Shown here: one piece after another, positions 41,156 to 50,792 of the stretch
Layout: each line of letters begins with the position of its first letter
Numbering within the stretch: position 1 is the stretch's first letter
Source of the DNA: Streptococcaceae bacterium
GTDB taxonomy: Bacteria > Bacillota > Bacilli > Lactobacillales > Streptococcaceae
Assembly: GCA_031269775.1 (NCBI GenBank)
Contig: JAISYQ010000032.1
Coordinates: 53,450 to 117,449, forward strand
DNA: 64,000 bases
Direction of reading: 5' to 3'
Program-made: the position numbers and the translations under genes
Notes under the pieces: generated by a model
The model's database searches: none
What the model was told of the DNA's origin: nothing
The model's input: the letters and a program-made list of their open reading frames with translations, nothing else

Positions 41156-41915
41156 ATATTTGATACATCAATATTCCTGCTGCAATACTGACATTTAAGG
41201 ATTCCGCCTTACCAAAGGTCGGAATGTAAACATTTTGATCTGTCATTTTTAATAATTCTCTAGATACTCCTTGGCCTTCATTTCCCACTATCAATGCACA
41301 ATTAGCCATTTTTTTTAGATTTAAAAAAGAAATGGCTTCTTTATTAACTTGTGTTCCATACACCCAAAACTTTTGCTTTTTAAACTTGACAATCCACTCT
41401 TTAAGATTTCCTTTAATTATTTGAAGATGAAAATTACTACCTTGCATTGCTCGTAGTACTTTTGCTTGATAAGGATTTACCGTCCCTTTACCAAAAATAA
41501 TTCCCGCAAATCCTGCTGCATCCGCCGTTCTAATCATCGTTCCCACATTTAAAGGATCTTGTACATTATCTAAAAATAACCACTTGCCAAAAAAAGATTT
41601 TAAAGAAATCTCTTCTTCTAGCTTAACAGTTGCAGCTATTTTTGGCGGTGTTGATAACGTACTTATTGATTTCATTGCCTCATCAGAAACAAAAACCTTT
41701 TTTTGATCATCAAACTGATTTAAAAAATTAAGCAGTTTTGTTTGTCCACGTTTTGTATACAATATGATTTTAATTTTTTGTTTAGTCTTATACGCTTCTT
41801 CTACCAAATGAAAACCTTCAAGAAAGTATTCTTTATATAACAAACGTCCTTTTTTAGTTTGCAATTTTTTCCACTTTTTTAACTGTTCATTTTTAATAGA
41901 AATAATTTCTTTCAT
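41142..41915 (-). CDS. TrmH/SpoU-family RNA 2'-O-methyltransferase
   Basis: A 257-residue SPOUT methyltransferase with an N-terminal substrate-binding domain. The knotted domain has LDNVQDPLNVGTMIRTADA, LIVGNEGQGVSREL and SLNVSIAAGILMYQ. These are the three SpoU motifs; the substrate is likely 23S rRNA or tRNA. It overlaps the upstream small frame by ATGA at 41912-41915 on the minus strand; that 67-codon frame is unrecognised and probably spurious. In Bacillus the homologue YsgA precedes pheS; pheS is not here. Confidence 0.93.
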   Translation of the reverse strand: MKEIISIKNEQLKKWKKLQTKKGRLLYKEYFLEGFHLVEEAYKTKQKIKIILYTKRGQTKLLNFLNQFDDQKKVFVSDEAMKSISTLSTPPKIAATVKLEEEISLKSFFGKWLFLDNVQDPLNVGTMIRTADAAGFAGIIFGKGTVNPYQAKVLRAMQGSNFHLQIIKGNLKEWIVKFKKQKFWVYGTQVNKEAISFLNLKKMANCALIVGNEGQGVSRELLKMTDQNVYIPTFGKAESLNVSIAAGILMYQISTLQ

Positions 41916-42165
41916 AGCTCTTTAATCGCTTTCCTTACTTTCTTTTTTAGCAGAAGAGAATTTGCACTAACAATGTGTTTGAGTGGATGTGTACTGTTTT
42001 CAATGAATTTCTTGCATTTAGTGTAACAAAAAATAGAAAGGTTGATTGATTTTAATACCTTTTTTTGTTTGCTTTGCTGTTTTGTGAGGCAATTCGTTCT
42101 CTTTAAAAACAGCAATTTTTTGTTTATAATTAAGGGAACTTATTTTTATGGAGGGCTTAAAATAG

Positions 42166-43497
42166 ATGAAGAAATTAACTTCTGGTAGTCCTTGGAAATT
42201 AATTTTATCTTTTACGATACCATTATTGGTAGGAAATTTTTTTCAGCAAATGTATTCATTTACAGATACATTGGTGGTAGGGCAAATACTAGGTAAAGAT
42301 GCTTTAGCTGCGGTAGGTTCAACAGGTAGTTTGATGTTTTTAATGATGGGCTTTTCAATGGGCTTAACTTCTGGTTTTGCTATTATTACCGCTCAGCGTT
42401 TCGGTGCAAAAGATTATGTTGGAGTAAAGTGTAGTTTTGCTACAAGTGTTTGTTTATCTGGAATAGCAACTATTATTTTAACGGTAATAAATTTATTTTT
42501 TTTACGTCCAATATTATTGTTAATGCAAACGCCTGATGCCATTATTGATATGGCAGAAGCGTTTTTTCGGTTTATTGTGATCGGTTTTTTTGCGACTATG
42601 ATTTGTAATTTATTGTCTAATATTTTGCGCTCTATTGGCGATAGTCAAACACCACTTTTCTTTTTAATTATTTCTACTATTATAAATGTTGTACTGGAAT
42701 TATTTTTTATTTTAATATTGAAGATGGGAGTAGTAGGAGCTGGGGTAGCTACTTTGTTAGCTCAAGCAATAGCTGGTTTGCTATGTTTATTTTATATTTA
42801 TCGAAAAATTCCAATTTTACAAATTCATTTTTCAGATTTAAAAAAAATAAAAAAAGAAGATTTAATACAACATATTCACTCAGGTGTTCCTATGGCGTTT
42901 CAAGCAAGCATTATTGCAATAGGTTCTGTTATTTTACAATCAGTTTTAAATTCTTTAGGAACGGATGTTGTAGCAGCTCAAGCTTCTTCTTCGCGAATTG
43001 ATCAGTTTGCCATTTTGCCAATGATGAGTTTTGGTATTACTATGGCAACATTTACAGCTCAAAATTGGGGTGCTAAGAAATATAAACGGATCATTAAAGG
43101 CGTAAAACAAGGGTTATTATTGTCTATTGCTTTTAGCATTATGGCAGGAATTATTGAAATTTGTTTTGGAGAAAATTTAGTAAAGTTATTTGTTAAGGCT
43201 AAGGAAGTTCGAGTCATTGCTTTAGCGCAGACATATTTTAATATTAATGGGTCAATGTATTGGATCCTTTCTATTCTTTTTATTTTGCGTTATACCTTAC
43301 AAGGATTAGGAAAAACAGCAATTCCTACAATTGCAGGAATTGTGGAATTATTAATGCGTAGTGGTTCAGCAATAATTTTAACGTTATTTTTTGGATTTAT
43401 TGGTGCTGCATGGGCAGCTCCTTTAGCTTGGAGTGGTGCTGTTATAATTTTGATGCCAAGTTATTTGATATCGCACAAGAAACTAAAAAGAATGTAA
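42166..43497 (+). CDS. MATE-family efflux transporter
   Basis: A 443-residue, 12-helix cation-coupled multidrug transporter of the MATE/NorM type. It starts MKKLTSGSPWKLILSFTIP and contains DTLVVGQILGKDALAAVGST and QAQNWGAKK-like helix boundaries. Its substrate is unknown. GGAGGG lies 11 bp before the start, and TATAAT at 42126-42131 offers a -10 element. pcrA follows after 25 bp, perhaps cotranscribed. Confidence 0.92.
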   Translation: MKKLTSGSPWKLILSFTIPLLVGNFFQQMYSFTDTLVVGQILGKDALAAVGSTGSLMFLMMGFSMGLTSGFAIITAQRFGAKDYVGVKCSFATSVCLSGIATIILTVINLFFLRPILLLMQTPDAIIDMAEAFFRFIVIGFFATMICNLLSNILRSIGDSQTPLFFLIISTIINVVLELFFILILKMGVVGAGVATLLAQAIAGLLCLFYIYRKIPILQIHFSDLKKIKKEDLIQHIHSGVPMAFQASIIAIGSVILQSVLNSLGTDVVAAQASSSRIDQFAILPMMSFGITMATFTAQNWGAKKYKRIIKGVKQGLLLSIAFSIMAGIIEICFGENLVKLFVKAKEVRVIALAQTYFNINGSMYWILSILFILRYTLQGLGKTAIPTIAGIVELLMRSGSAIILTLFFGFIGAAWAAPLAWSGAVIILMPSYLISHKKLKRM

Positions 43498-43522
43498 TTA
43501 GAGCCTGAGGATGTGGTGTATT

Positions 43523-45964
43523 ATGAAATTATTAAATGAAATGAATCTTAAACAAAAAGAAGCAGTTGAATATATCAAAGGACCCCTATTGGTTATGGCA
43601 GGAGCTGGTTCGGGAAAAACACGTGTGTTAACTCATCGTATTGCTTATTTAATAAAAGAGAAACGAGTTAATCCTTGGAATATTCTGGCAATTACTTTTA
43701 CTAATAAAGCAGCATTTGAAATGAAAAAGCGCGTTGCAAATCTTTTAGGAAATATTGGAGAGGATGTTTTCATTTCTACTTTTCATTCCATGTGTATGCG
43801 AATATTGCGCATTGAATCTGAGAAAATAGGTTTATGTAAAAATTTTACAATTATTGATAGTAGTGAGCAAAAAACATTGATAAATCGTATATTAAAAGAA
43901 TTAAATCTTAGTTTAAGACAATTTGTTGCATCTAAGATTTTAAGTATGATAAATCAAGCAAAAAATGAATTGTTGACACCTGAAGAATATCAAAAACAAA
44001 TTCAGAAAAAAGATAAAAACATAAATATTCGATATTATGAAGAAAATGTTGCAAAAGTTTATAAGCGTTATCAAGAAGAATTAAAAAATAACAAAATTAT
44101 TGATTTTGATGATTTAATTATGAATACTGTTCATTTATTTCAAGAAATTCCGGATACTTTAGTGCGTTATCAAGAAAAATTTCATTATATTCATGTCGAT
44201 GAATATCAAGATACTAATCATGCACAGTATGTTTTAGTTAATTTATTAGCAAAACGTTTACATAATTTATGTGTTGTAGGAGATGAGGATCAATCAATTT
44301 ATGGTTGGCGTGGAGCTGATATGCAAAATATTTTAAATTTTGAAAAAGATTACCCTGATGCAAAAGTGATTATGTTGACACAAAATTATCGTTCAACTAA
44401 ACAGATTTTAGAAGCAGCAAATAGTATTATAAAAAATAATCAAAATAGATATGAAAAAGATTTATGGACAGAAAATATAAAAGGCAAGATAGTTACTTAC
44501 TATCATGCCAAATCAGGGGAAGATGAGGCTGATTATATAGCGCGTGAAATAAAACGCCAAGTGAATGAAAATAGTCGAGATTATAGTGATTTTGCTGTTC
44601 TTTATCGAATTAATGCTATATCACGTTTAGTAGAAGAGCGTTTTTTAAAAGAAAATATTCCTCATATAATATTGGGTGGACATAAATTTTATGAGCGTAA
44701 GGAAATCAAGGATCTTATTGCTTACTTAAATTTAATAATGAATCCTGTTGATAGTATTAGTTTTTTAAGAATAGTTAATGAACCAATACGAGGAGTTGGA
44801 GAGGTTGCTCTTCAAAGTTTAATATATTTTGCAAAATTTTATAATTTATCTTTATTAGAAGCTGCAAAAGATGATGTGTTGATCAGTGTTTATGATGAAA
44901 ATGTAAAACCGAATAATGATAAAAAAGACAAATTTATTTCTGTTAAAGAATTAGAAAATTTTAGTGAGGATCACGATCTATTTTTTTATGATCTTAAAGA
45001 AAAATTAACGTTTTCTAAAATGTCTAAGAAAGCTGCAAGAAATCTGGTTAATTTTGCAAATGCAATTGAAGAATTTAGAAAATTAGTACATAAGACGAAT
45101 ATATCAATTACTGATTTAGTAGAAAAAGTTTTGGATCAGACAGAATATAAAAGTGCTTTACAAAGAAAGGGAACAATAGAGACTGAGAAGCGTTTAGAAA
45201 ATTTAGAAGAATTTTTAAACGTAACGAAAAGATTTGATAAAGAATTTGCAAGAAAAGAGCATACAAAAGAAGAGCAGCAAACGAGATTAGCCACATTTTT
45301 AAGTGATGTATCTTTGGTTTCTGATGTGGATAATCTTGATAAGAAAATAAAAAATCAAGTGACTTTAATGACTTTTCATTCAGCTAAAGGCCTTGAATTT
45401 CCCATTGTTTTTTTGATTGGAATGGAACGGGGGATTTTTCCAAAAACTACTGCCTTGAAAGATCAGAAAAAATTGGAAGAGGAGCGGCGTCTTGCTTATG
45501 TGGGAATTACTCGAGCAAGGGAAGAGCTTTATCTTATGAATGCTCATAAACGCATGTCTCATGGTGAATATAATTTTAATAAGGTAAGTCCTTTTATAAA
45601 AGAAATTGATGAAAAATTTTTAAATTATATCGAAGCTGTTCAAAAACGTTTAGGAAATGGCAATGATGATTCTATTTTTTATGATTTTGATAATTTTCAT
45701 TATGGAGAAGATATAAAAAAGATAGAGACTCCTTCTTTTAAGTCTAAATCGTCAATTTTTTGTAAAAATTTTAATAATAAAGTTAAAGAAGATTCAACAA
45801 AGGATTGGAGAACAGGAGACAAACTAGAGCATAAATTATGGGGAGTTGGTATAGTTGGAGGTATTTCAGATAACGGTAAAGATTTGAAAGTTATTTTTTC
45901 TAATAAAGGCGTTAAGCAAATTTCAGTGGCATATGCACCGATTAAAAAAATTAAACAGGATTGA
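43523..45964 (+). CDS. pcrA: ATP-dependent DNA helicase PcrA with a linker insertion
   Basis: PcrA (UvrD family) acts in replication restart, repair and RNA polymerase clearing. It has LLVMAGAGSGKTRVLTHR, VDEYQDTNHAQY, GDEDQSIYGWRGA, LTQNYRS, TFHSAKGLEFP and YVGITRAREEL, and a C-terminal tail with KLEHKLWGVGIV that binds RNA polymerase. An insertion of about 40 residues lies near residues 451-493, before the KMSKKAARNLVNF helix, making 813 residues against roughly 740-750. ATG 43523 (MKLLNEMN) matches the family start. ligA, the usual downstream gene, is missing. Confidence 0.95.
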   Translation: MKLLNEMNLKQKEAVEYIKGPLLVMAGAGSGKTRVLTHRIAYLIKEKRVNPWNILAITFTNKAAFEMKKRVANLLGNIGEDVFISTFHSMCMRILRIESEKIGLCKNFTIIDSSEQKTLINRILKELNLSLRQFVASKILSMINQAKNELLTPEEYQKQIQKKDKNINIRYYEENVAKVYKRYQEELKNNKIIDFDDLIMNTVHLFQEIPDTLVRYQEKFHYIHVDEYQDTNHAQYVLVNLLAKRLHNLCVVGDEDQSIYGWRGADMQNILNFEKDYPDAKVIMLTQNYRSTKQILEAANSIIKNNQNRYEKDLWTENIKGKIVTYYHAKSGEDEADYIAREIKRQVNENSRDYSDFAVLYRINAISRLVEERFLKENIPHIILGGHKFYERKEIKDLIAYLNLIMNPVDSISFLRIVNEPIRGVGEVALQSLIYFAKFYNLSLLEAAKDDVLISVYDENVKPNNDKKDKFISVKELENFSEDHDLFFYDLKEKLTFSKMSKKAARNLVNFANAIEEFRKLVHKTNISITDLVEKVLDQTEYKSALQRKGTIETEKRLENLEEFLNVTKRFDKEFARKEHTKEEQQTRLATFLSDVSLVSDVDNLDKKIKNQVTLMTFHSAKGLEFPIVFLIGMERGIFPKTTALKDQKKLEEERRLAYVGITRAREELYLMNAHKRMSHGEYNFNKVSPFIKEIDEKFLNYIEAVQKRLGNGNDDSIFYDFDNFHYGEDIKKIETPSFKSKSSIFCKNFNNKVKEDSTKDWRTGDKLEHKLWGVGIVGGISDNGKDLKVIFSNKGVKQISVAYAPIKKIKQD

Positions 45965-46157
45965 ATTTACTTACTTTTTTTTATGTTAATGACTTATAAA
46001 ATTTTGGTAAGCATAAAAAATAAGGAGAAGCTGTGGAAAAAATATCAATTTTTTTGACTAATTTAACCTTTTATTAAGCGTTTTTCTTCCTTGCTTGCCT
46101 TTAGTATTAAGAGTAGAATGTAATTATCTTTTGAAATAATTAGCTGGAGGTTAAGTG

Positions 46158-46883
46158 TTGACGCCAGAAGAGTTTGTTCAAGCTTTGAAAAAATATGGTG
46201 TAGCGTTATCCATCAAACAACAAGAGCAGTTTGCAAGATATTTTCATTTATTAGTTGAGTGGAATCAAAAGATGAATTTAACCGCTATTACTGAAGAAAA
46301 AGAGGTTTATTTAAAACATTTTTTTGATTCACTATTACCTGTTTTTTTCAGCAATCTTTTAAGTAAAAAGATATATAGTTTGTTAGATGTAGGTTCTGGT
46401 GCTGGTTTTCCTAGTTTTCCAATGAAAATTTTGTTGCCAAAATTAAACGTAGTAATTATTGATTCATTAAGTAAGCGAATTAATTTTTTAAAGGAAGTAG
46501 AAAAACAGCTTAATCTTGAAAAAATTTCTTTTTATCATGGGCGAGCAGAAGATTTTGGTCAAAATCTTAATTTTAGGGAAAGTTATGATTTTGTTATAGC
46601 TCGTGCTGTAGCTCGTTTAAATGTTTTAAGTGAATTAACACTGCCATTTGTAAGAAAAGGTGGCTATTTTATCGCATTAAAGGCCAGCAAGGTAAGCAAA
46701 GAGGTTGAAGAAGCGAAGATAGTGATTGCTTTACTTGGAGGAAAGATTGTAAATATCAAAGAATATCAACTACTGGACTTTAAAGTTTCTCGTTTTTTAG
46801 TAATTGTTCAAAAGTGTAAAGAAACGCCTCAAAAATATCCGCGTAAAGCTGGGATTCCAAATAAAAAACCGATTGCAATCTAA
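46158..46883 (+). CDS. rsmG: 16S rRNA m7G527 methyltransferase
   Basis: RsmG (GidB) methylates N7 of G527 in 16S rRNA. The 241-residue protein has YLKHFFDSL, the SAM motif LLDVGSGAGFPSFPMKI, and ARAVARLNVLSELTLPFVRKGG. The start is TTG 46158, 7 bp after GGAGG; GTG 46155 is possible. It precedes parA by 12 bp, the arrangement near oriC in Firmicutes. mnmE and mnmG are absent. Confidence 0.96.
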   Translation: MTPEEFVQALKKYGVALSIKQQEQFARYFHLLVEWNQKMNLTAITEEKEVYLKHFFDSLLPVFFSNLLSKKIYSLLDVGSGAGFPSFPMKILLPKLNVVIIDSLSKRINFLKEVEKQLNLEKISFYHGRAEDFGQNLNFRESYDFVIARAVARLNVLSELTLPFVRKGGYFIALKASKVSKEVEEAKIVIALLGGKIVNIKEYQLLDFKVSRFLVIVQKCKETPQKYPRKAGIPNKKPIAI

Positions 46884-46895
46884 AGGAGAAGAAAA

Positions 46896-47657
46896 ATGAC
46901 TCATATTATTTCTGTGGCAAATCAAAAAGGTGGTGTTGGGAAGACAACAACAACAGTTAATTTAGGGGCTTGTTTAGCTTTGTTAGGTAAGCGTGTGTTG
47001 TTGATTGATATGGATGCACAAGGGAATGCTACAAGCGGTCTTGGAGTGGTAAAAAGTGAGCTTATTAGTGATATTTATCATGTTTTGGTTAATGAAGCTT
47101 CCCTTCTTAAGGCAATTGTTCCAACCAGTCGAGATAATATGTGGATTGTGCCAGCAACAATTGAGTTAGCTGGAGCTGAGATTGAATTAATCAATATGAT
47201 TGCAAGAGAAACACGCCTTAAAATAGCATTATCAGAGGTAATAGATAAATATGATTATATTTTAATTGATTGTCCTCCGTCTTTAGGGCATTTGACAATT
47301 AATGCATTTACAGCTAGTGATTCTATTTTAATTCCGGTGCAAAGTGAATATTATGCTTTGGAAGGGTTAACACAGCTTTTAAATACAATTCGTTTGGTAC
47401 AAAAACATTTTAATCCGGATCTAAAGATTGAAGGAGTTTTGCTGACAATGTATGACTCGCGAACAAATTTGGGAGCTGATATTGTAAATGAGGTTCGCTC
47501 ATATTTTAGTGAGAAAGTGTATCAAACGATTATTCCGCGCAATATTCGCTTGGCAGAGTCACCTTCGCATGGGCTTTCAATTGTTGATTATGATTTAAGC
47601 TCTAAAGGTTCTGAGTCTTATCAAAGTTTAGCAAAGGAAGTGCTTACTAATGGCTAA
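46896..47657 (+). CDS. parA: Chromosome-partitioning ATPase ParA (Soj)
   Basis: ParA/Soj is a DNA-binding ATPase that moves ParB-origin complexes and regulates DnaA. The 253-residue protein begins MTHIISVANQKGGVGKTTTT with the deviant Walker A (KGGVGKTT), then LLIDMDAQGNATSGLG and LIDCPPSLGHLTINA. The start follows AAGGAGAAG. It overlaps parB by 8 bp. Its short N-terminus means it lacks the extra DNA-binding domain of plasmid type Ia ParA, as expected for chromosomal ParA. Confidence 0.96.
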   Translation: MTHIISVANQKGGVGKTTTTVNLGACLALLGKRVLLIDMDAQGNATSGLGVVKSELISDIYHVLVNEASLLKAIVPTSRDNMWIVPATIELAGAEIELINMIARETRLKIALSEVIDKYDYILIDCPPSLGHLTINAFTASDSILIPVQSEYYALEGLTQLLNTIRLVQKHFNPDLKIEGVLLTMYDSRTNLGADIVNEVRSYFSEKVYQTIIPRNIRLAESPSHGLSIVDYDLSSKGSESYQSLAKEVLTNG

Positions 47658-48537
47658 GAGAAAAGCGTTAGGGCAAGGTTTAAATGCATTATTTGGTGAA
47701 AAAATACTCCAAGTTGAAAAGGTTAATTTAGATAAAGAGCATGTTGAAGAGATTGCCTTAGTTGAGCTTAGCGCTAATCCCTATCAGCCGCGAAGAAATT
47801 TTGATAAAGAAGCGTTAGCTGAATTATCTGATTCGATTAAACAAGATGGCGTTTTTCAACCTATTATTGTGCGTAAGTCAAGTGTTAAAGGATATGAAAT
47901 TATTGCAGGAGAACGCCGCTTTCGAGCATCAAAGTTAGCTAAAAAAGAGACAATTCCTGCAATTGTGCGTGAGTTTACACAAGAGCAGATGATGCAGATT
48001 GCTATTTTGGAAAATTTACAACGTGAAGATTTAAGTCCTTTAGAAGAAGCAAAAGCATATGATATGTTGATGAATAAACTAGGTTTAACACAAGAGCAAG
48101 TAGCAAAGCGTTTGAAAAAGACGCGTTCTTATATTGCTAATTATCTTCGTTTATTAAGTTTACCATCTAAGGTTAAGGCGATGGTGCAAGATAGAGTGTT
48201 AGAAAAAAATAAAGCACGGGCTTTGCTTGGTTTAAAAGAAAAGACGCAAATTGTACCATTAGCCAAACGTGCAGTTGCTGAGGAGTTAAATACGCGCCAA
48301 ATTGAACAATTGGTAAAAGAAAAGAATGAAGGGAATGTAAAAAAAAAGACTGCTTTATCTGCAACTAAAGAATCTAAGCCTTTTTATATTCGTAAAAGTG
48401 AAGGATTTTTAATAGATAAATTTGGAACATCTGTGGTGATTCAAGATAAAGGTGAAAAGGGTAAAATTGAGATTGAATATGTTTCGCAAAGCGATTTAAC
48501 GCGCATTTTAAATATTTTAGGGATTCAGTTGAGCTAA
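47650..48537 (+). CDS. parB: Chromosome-partitioning protein ParB (Spo0J)
   Basis: ParB/Spo0J is a CTP-dependent clamp that loads at parS and spreads. The 295-residue protein has the N-terminal ParA-stimulating peptide region (MAKRKALGQGLNALFG), the CTPase signature GERRFRASKLA, the LENLQREDLSPLEEA segment, an HTH (LTQEQVAKRLKKTRSYIANYLRLL) read in two parts, and a dimerisation tail. No parS (TGTTTCACGTGAAACA) was found in the window. Confidence 0.96.
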   Translation: MAKRKALGQGLNALFGEKILQVEKVNLDKEHVEEIALVELSANPYQPRRNFDKEALAELSDSIKQDGVFQPIIVRKSSVKGYEIIAGERRFRASKLAKKETIPAIVREFTQEQMMQIAILENLQREDLSPLEEAKAYDMLMNKLGLTQEQVAKRLKKTRSYIANYLRLLSLPSKVKAMVQDRVLEKNKARALLGLKEKTQIVPLAKRAVAEELNTRQIEQLVKEKNEGNVKKKTALSATKESKPFYIRKSEGFLIDKFGTSVVIQDKGEKGKIEIEYVSQSDLTRILNILGIQLS

Positions 48538-48552
48538 GTAGGAGGTGTTTTA

Positions 48553-49227
48553 TTGGATTTACAAAAAAGTATTATAAAGGTCCAAAAAAGAATTAGAAAG
48601 TGTGTGAAAGAGGCGAATCGTAAGTTTGAAGATGTTCATTTGATTGCTGTTACGAAATATTTTGGTGTTAAAATAAATGAGCAGTTGTATGATTTAGGTT
48701 TAAGAGAATTTGGTGAGAATCGTGCGGATGTTTTTTTAAAAAAGGTTTATAAGCTAGAAAACCGTAAAAATATTATCTGGCATTTTATTGGCAATTTGCA
48801 GCGGCGAAAAGTCAAACAAGTGATTAATAAAATCGACTATTTTCATGCTTTGGATCGATTTTCATTGGCTGTAGAAATTGAAAAGCAGGCAGCAAAAAAA
48901 ATTAAATGCTTTGTTGAAGTGAATATTTCAAAAGAAAAAAGTAAACATGGATTTAAAGCAAAAGAAGTTGAAGCATTTATTTATGAGTTGAGAAATTTTA
49001 CTAAGATTGAAGTAGTAGGTTTAATGACAGTGGCTGCGTTATCAGCAAGTAAAGAAGAGTTGCATAAGTGTTTTAGACAATTAAAAATATTGCAAGAGAG
49101 GATTGCTAGTTTACGAATTGCTTATGCACCGTGTACAGAAGTATCGATGGGAATGAGTCAGGATTTTGAGATTGCTTTACTTAAAGGTGCAAGTTATATA
49201 CGTATAGGAACAGCATTGTATTCTTAG
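48553..49227 (+). CDS. YggS-family PLP homeostasis protein
   Basis: A 224-residue PLP-binding protein (PLPBP/YggS), which influences vitamin B6 and amino-acid balance. It begins MDLQKSIIKVQKRIRKC and has the PLP lysine in LIAVTKYFGV, IGNLQRRKVKQVI, and the C-terminal VSMGMSQDFEIALLKGASYIRIGT read in two parts. TTG 48553 follows AGGAGGTG. In Lactobacillales it usually precedes sepF and the division genes; here yutD comes next, so the division cluster is rearranged. Confidence 0.93.
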   Translation: MDLQKSIIKVQKRIRKCVKEANRKFEDVHLIAVTKYFGVKINEQLYDLGLREFGENRADVFLKKVYKLENRKNIIWHFIGNLQRRKVKQVINKIDYFHALDRFSLAVEIEKQAAKKIKCFVEVNISKEKSKHGFKAKEVEAFIYELRNFTKIEVVGLMTVAALSASKEELHKCFRQLKILQERIASLRIAYAPCTEVSMGMSQDFEIALLKGASYIRIGTALYS

Positions 49228-49231
49228 GGCG

Positions 49232-49855
49232 GTGCGTATTTTGATAGTGAAAAAACGAAAAAAAGAAGAAGAAGTTAAAAAAAAGATAAAATTAAAAAAA
49301 GTCAAAGAAAATAATATTGAGATAAAAAAAGAAAGGGTAAAAAAGTTTAATCCTGCAAAATACTATGAAGTTAAACATATAAAAAAGCTTGATGATCGTA
49401 AGTTTAAAATTGATTTATTAGAATATCGTTTGGTTTATAATTATCGTAATGCTTTTAGTGCTGAAAAATTGGCAGGACGTTTTAGTGATGTTTTAATGCG
49501 ATATGATTATGTAGTTGGCGATTTAGGTTATGATCAACTGCGCCTTAGAGGTTTTTTTCGATCAAATAATACAAAAGTGTTTACAGATCAAAAAATCAAT
49601 ACTTTAGTGGATTATTTATATGAGTTTTGTAATTTTGGTTGTGCTTTTTTTGTGTTGGAACGTCTAGAAAGCGATTCTCATTTTTATGATGATTCTACAA
49701 ATAAGAAGAAATATAATTCTAAAAAGAGGCATCATTATAAAAAAGGTAAAACAAAGCATCAAAATTTTGTTGAAGAAGACTCTAAAGAATGGATTGATAA
49801 AAAACATAAGGTCGTAATTAAAACGCGTAGAGAAAAAATAAAAAAATTTTATTAA
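49232..49855 (+). CDS. YutD-family protein, ended by an early-looking stop
   Basis: The YutD family (DUF1027) is conserved in Bacilli; function unknown. After a lysine/glutamate-rich N-terminus the domain shows YNYRNAFSAEKLAGRFSDVL, DYVVGDLGYDQLRLRGFF and LVDYLYEFCNFGCAFFVLE. A basic tail follows. The frame starts at GTG 49232, but TTG 49241 or GTG 49247 is possible; no strong binding site decides. A TAA at 49853 ends it, and the same frame stays open for another 64 codons. Family match is good from the core motif. Confidence 0.8.
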   Translation: MRILIVKKRKKEEEVKKKIKLKKVKENNIEIKKERVKKFNPAKYYEVKHIKKLDDRKFKIDLLEYRLVYNYRNAFSAEKLAGRFSDVLMRYDYVVGDLGYDQLRLRGFFRSNNTKVFTDQKINTLVDYLYEFCNFGCAFFVLERLESDSHFYDDSTNKKKYNSKKRHHYKKGKTKHQNFVEEDSKEWIDKKHKVVIKTRREKIKKFY

Positions 49856-50050
49856 TGTTTTAAAGGGAAATATAGCATTAAAGAATACCTTAAACATAAT
49901 ATTACACCATTTATTATTTTAGAAAAGCACAAATTATTTTATGATCGTGAACTAAAAGAATTTAAACGAGATAAGCAATATTTGATGAATACATGTTTTG
50001 AGTGCGAAAGATTATTATCAAACGATGATGAAAAAATTTGGGATAAATAA
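49856..50050 (+). pseudogene. In-frame 64-codon continuation after the yutD stop
   Basis: Directly after the yutD TAA the frame continues without stops: CFKGKYSIKEYLKHNITPF, IILEKHKLFYDRELKE, then YLMNTCFECERLL to IWDK and TAA at 50048. The lysine- and glutamate-rich composition matches coding sequence. It includes a CxxC pair (CFEC). It may be the severed tail of YutD or the end of a second gene whose start is lost. I do not recognise it. Confidence 0.45.
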
Positions 50051-50068
50051 TTAAAAGAAGTGATTTTA

Positions 50069-50770
50069 ATGAAAATTATTAAAGTAAAAGATAAATATGA
50101 AGGTTCTAAAAAAGCTTTTAAGCTTATCAAAGAAGCTCATTTAAATGGTTCCAAAGTTTTTGGTTTGGCAACAGGTAGTACGCCGCTTGAATTATATAAA
50201 GAGTTATGTGAGTCAAGTATAAATTTTTTGGATTCTATTTCAATTAATTTGGATGAATATGTTGGTTTGAGCAAAGGTGACAAACAAAGTTATTGGACTT
50301 TTATGTATCAACATCTTTTTATTATCAAACCTTTTAAGAAGAGTTATATTCCAAATGGAAAAGCAGTAGATTTAGCAGCAGAAGCGAAGAGATATGATGG
50401 AGTTATTAAAGATAATCCAATTGATTTACAAATATTAGGAATCGGAAATAATGGTCATATTGGTTTTAATGAACCAAAAACTTCTTTTGCTTTGACAACA
50501 CATATTGTTCAATTAACGAATTCTACAATTGAAGCTAATCAGCGTTTTTTTGCAAAGAAAGAAGATGTCCCCACAAAAGCCATTTCTATGGGCATTAAAT
50601 CAATAATGAATGCCAAAAAAATTTTGCTTCTAGCATGGGGAGAAATTAAAGCTAAAGCTATAGAATCAATGATTAAGGGGCCGGTAGTAAAAGATATACC
50701 ATCATCAATTTTACAAAAGCATCAAGATGTAGTGGTTATCTTGGATGAAGCAGCAGGATCAAAGTTATGA
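50069..50770 (+). CDS. nagB: Glucosamine-6-phosphate deaminase
   Basis: NagB converts glucosamine-6-phosphate to fructose-6-phosphate and ammonia. The 233-residue protein has [19 protein letters not shown] with catalytic Asp, and [13 protein letters not shown] with the catalytic His and Glu. ATG 50069 is chosen with AGAAG 9 bp upstream. nagA is not adjacent. A cre site for CcpA could not be identified with confidence. Confidence 0.95.
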   Translation: MKIIKVKDKYEGSKKAFKLIKEAHLNGSKVFGLATGSTPLELYKELCESSINFLDSISINLDEYVGLSKGDKQSYWTFMYQHLFIIKPFKKSYIPNGKAVDLAAEAKRYDGVIKDNPIDLQILGIGNNGHIGFNEPKTSFALTTHIVQLTNSTIEANQRFFAKKEDVPTKAISMGIKSIMNAKKILLLAWGEIKAKAIESMIKGPVVKDIPSSILQKHQDVVVILDEAAGSKL

Positions 50771-50792
50771 TAATTAGAAAGAAGCTTGTATT

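Noticed and set aside
41912..42115. 67-codon minus-strand frame overlapping the rRNA methylase start
   Set aside because: No recognisable domain, no ribosome-binding site and lysine-rich low-complexity content; the ATGA overlap alone is not enough.
46032..46077. 14-codon frame after AAGGAG downstream of pcrA (GTG start, MEKISIFL)
   Set aside because: Too short to support as a gene or leader peptide and no resemblance to ligA, which would be expected there.
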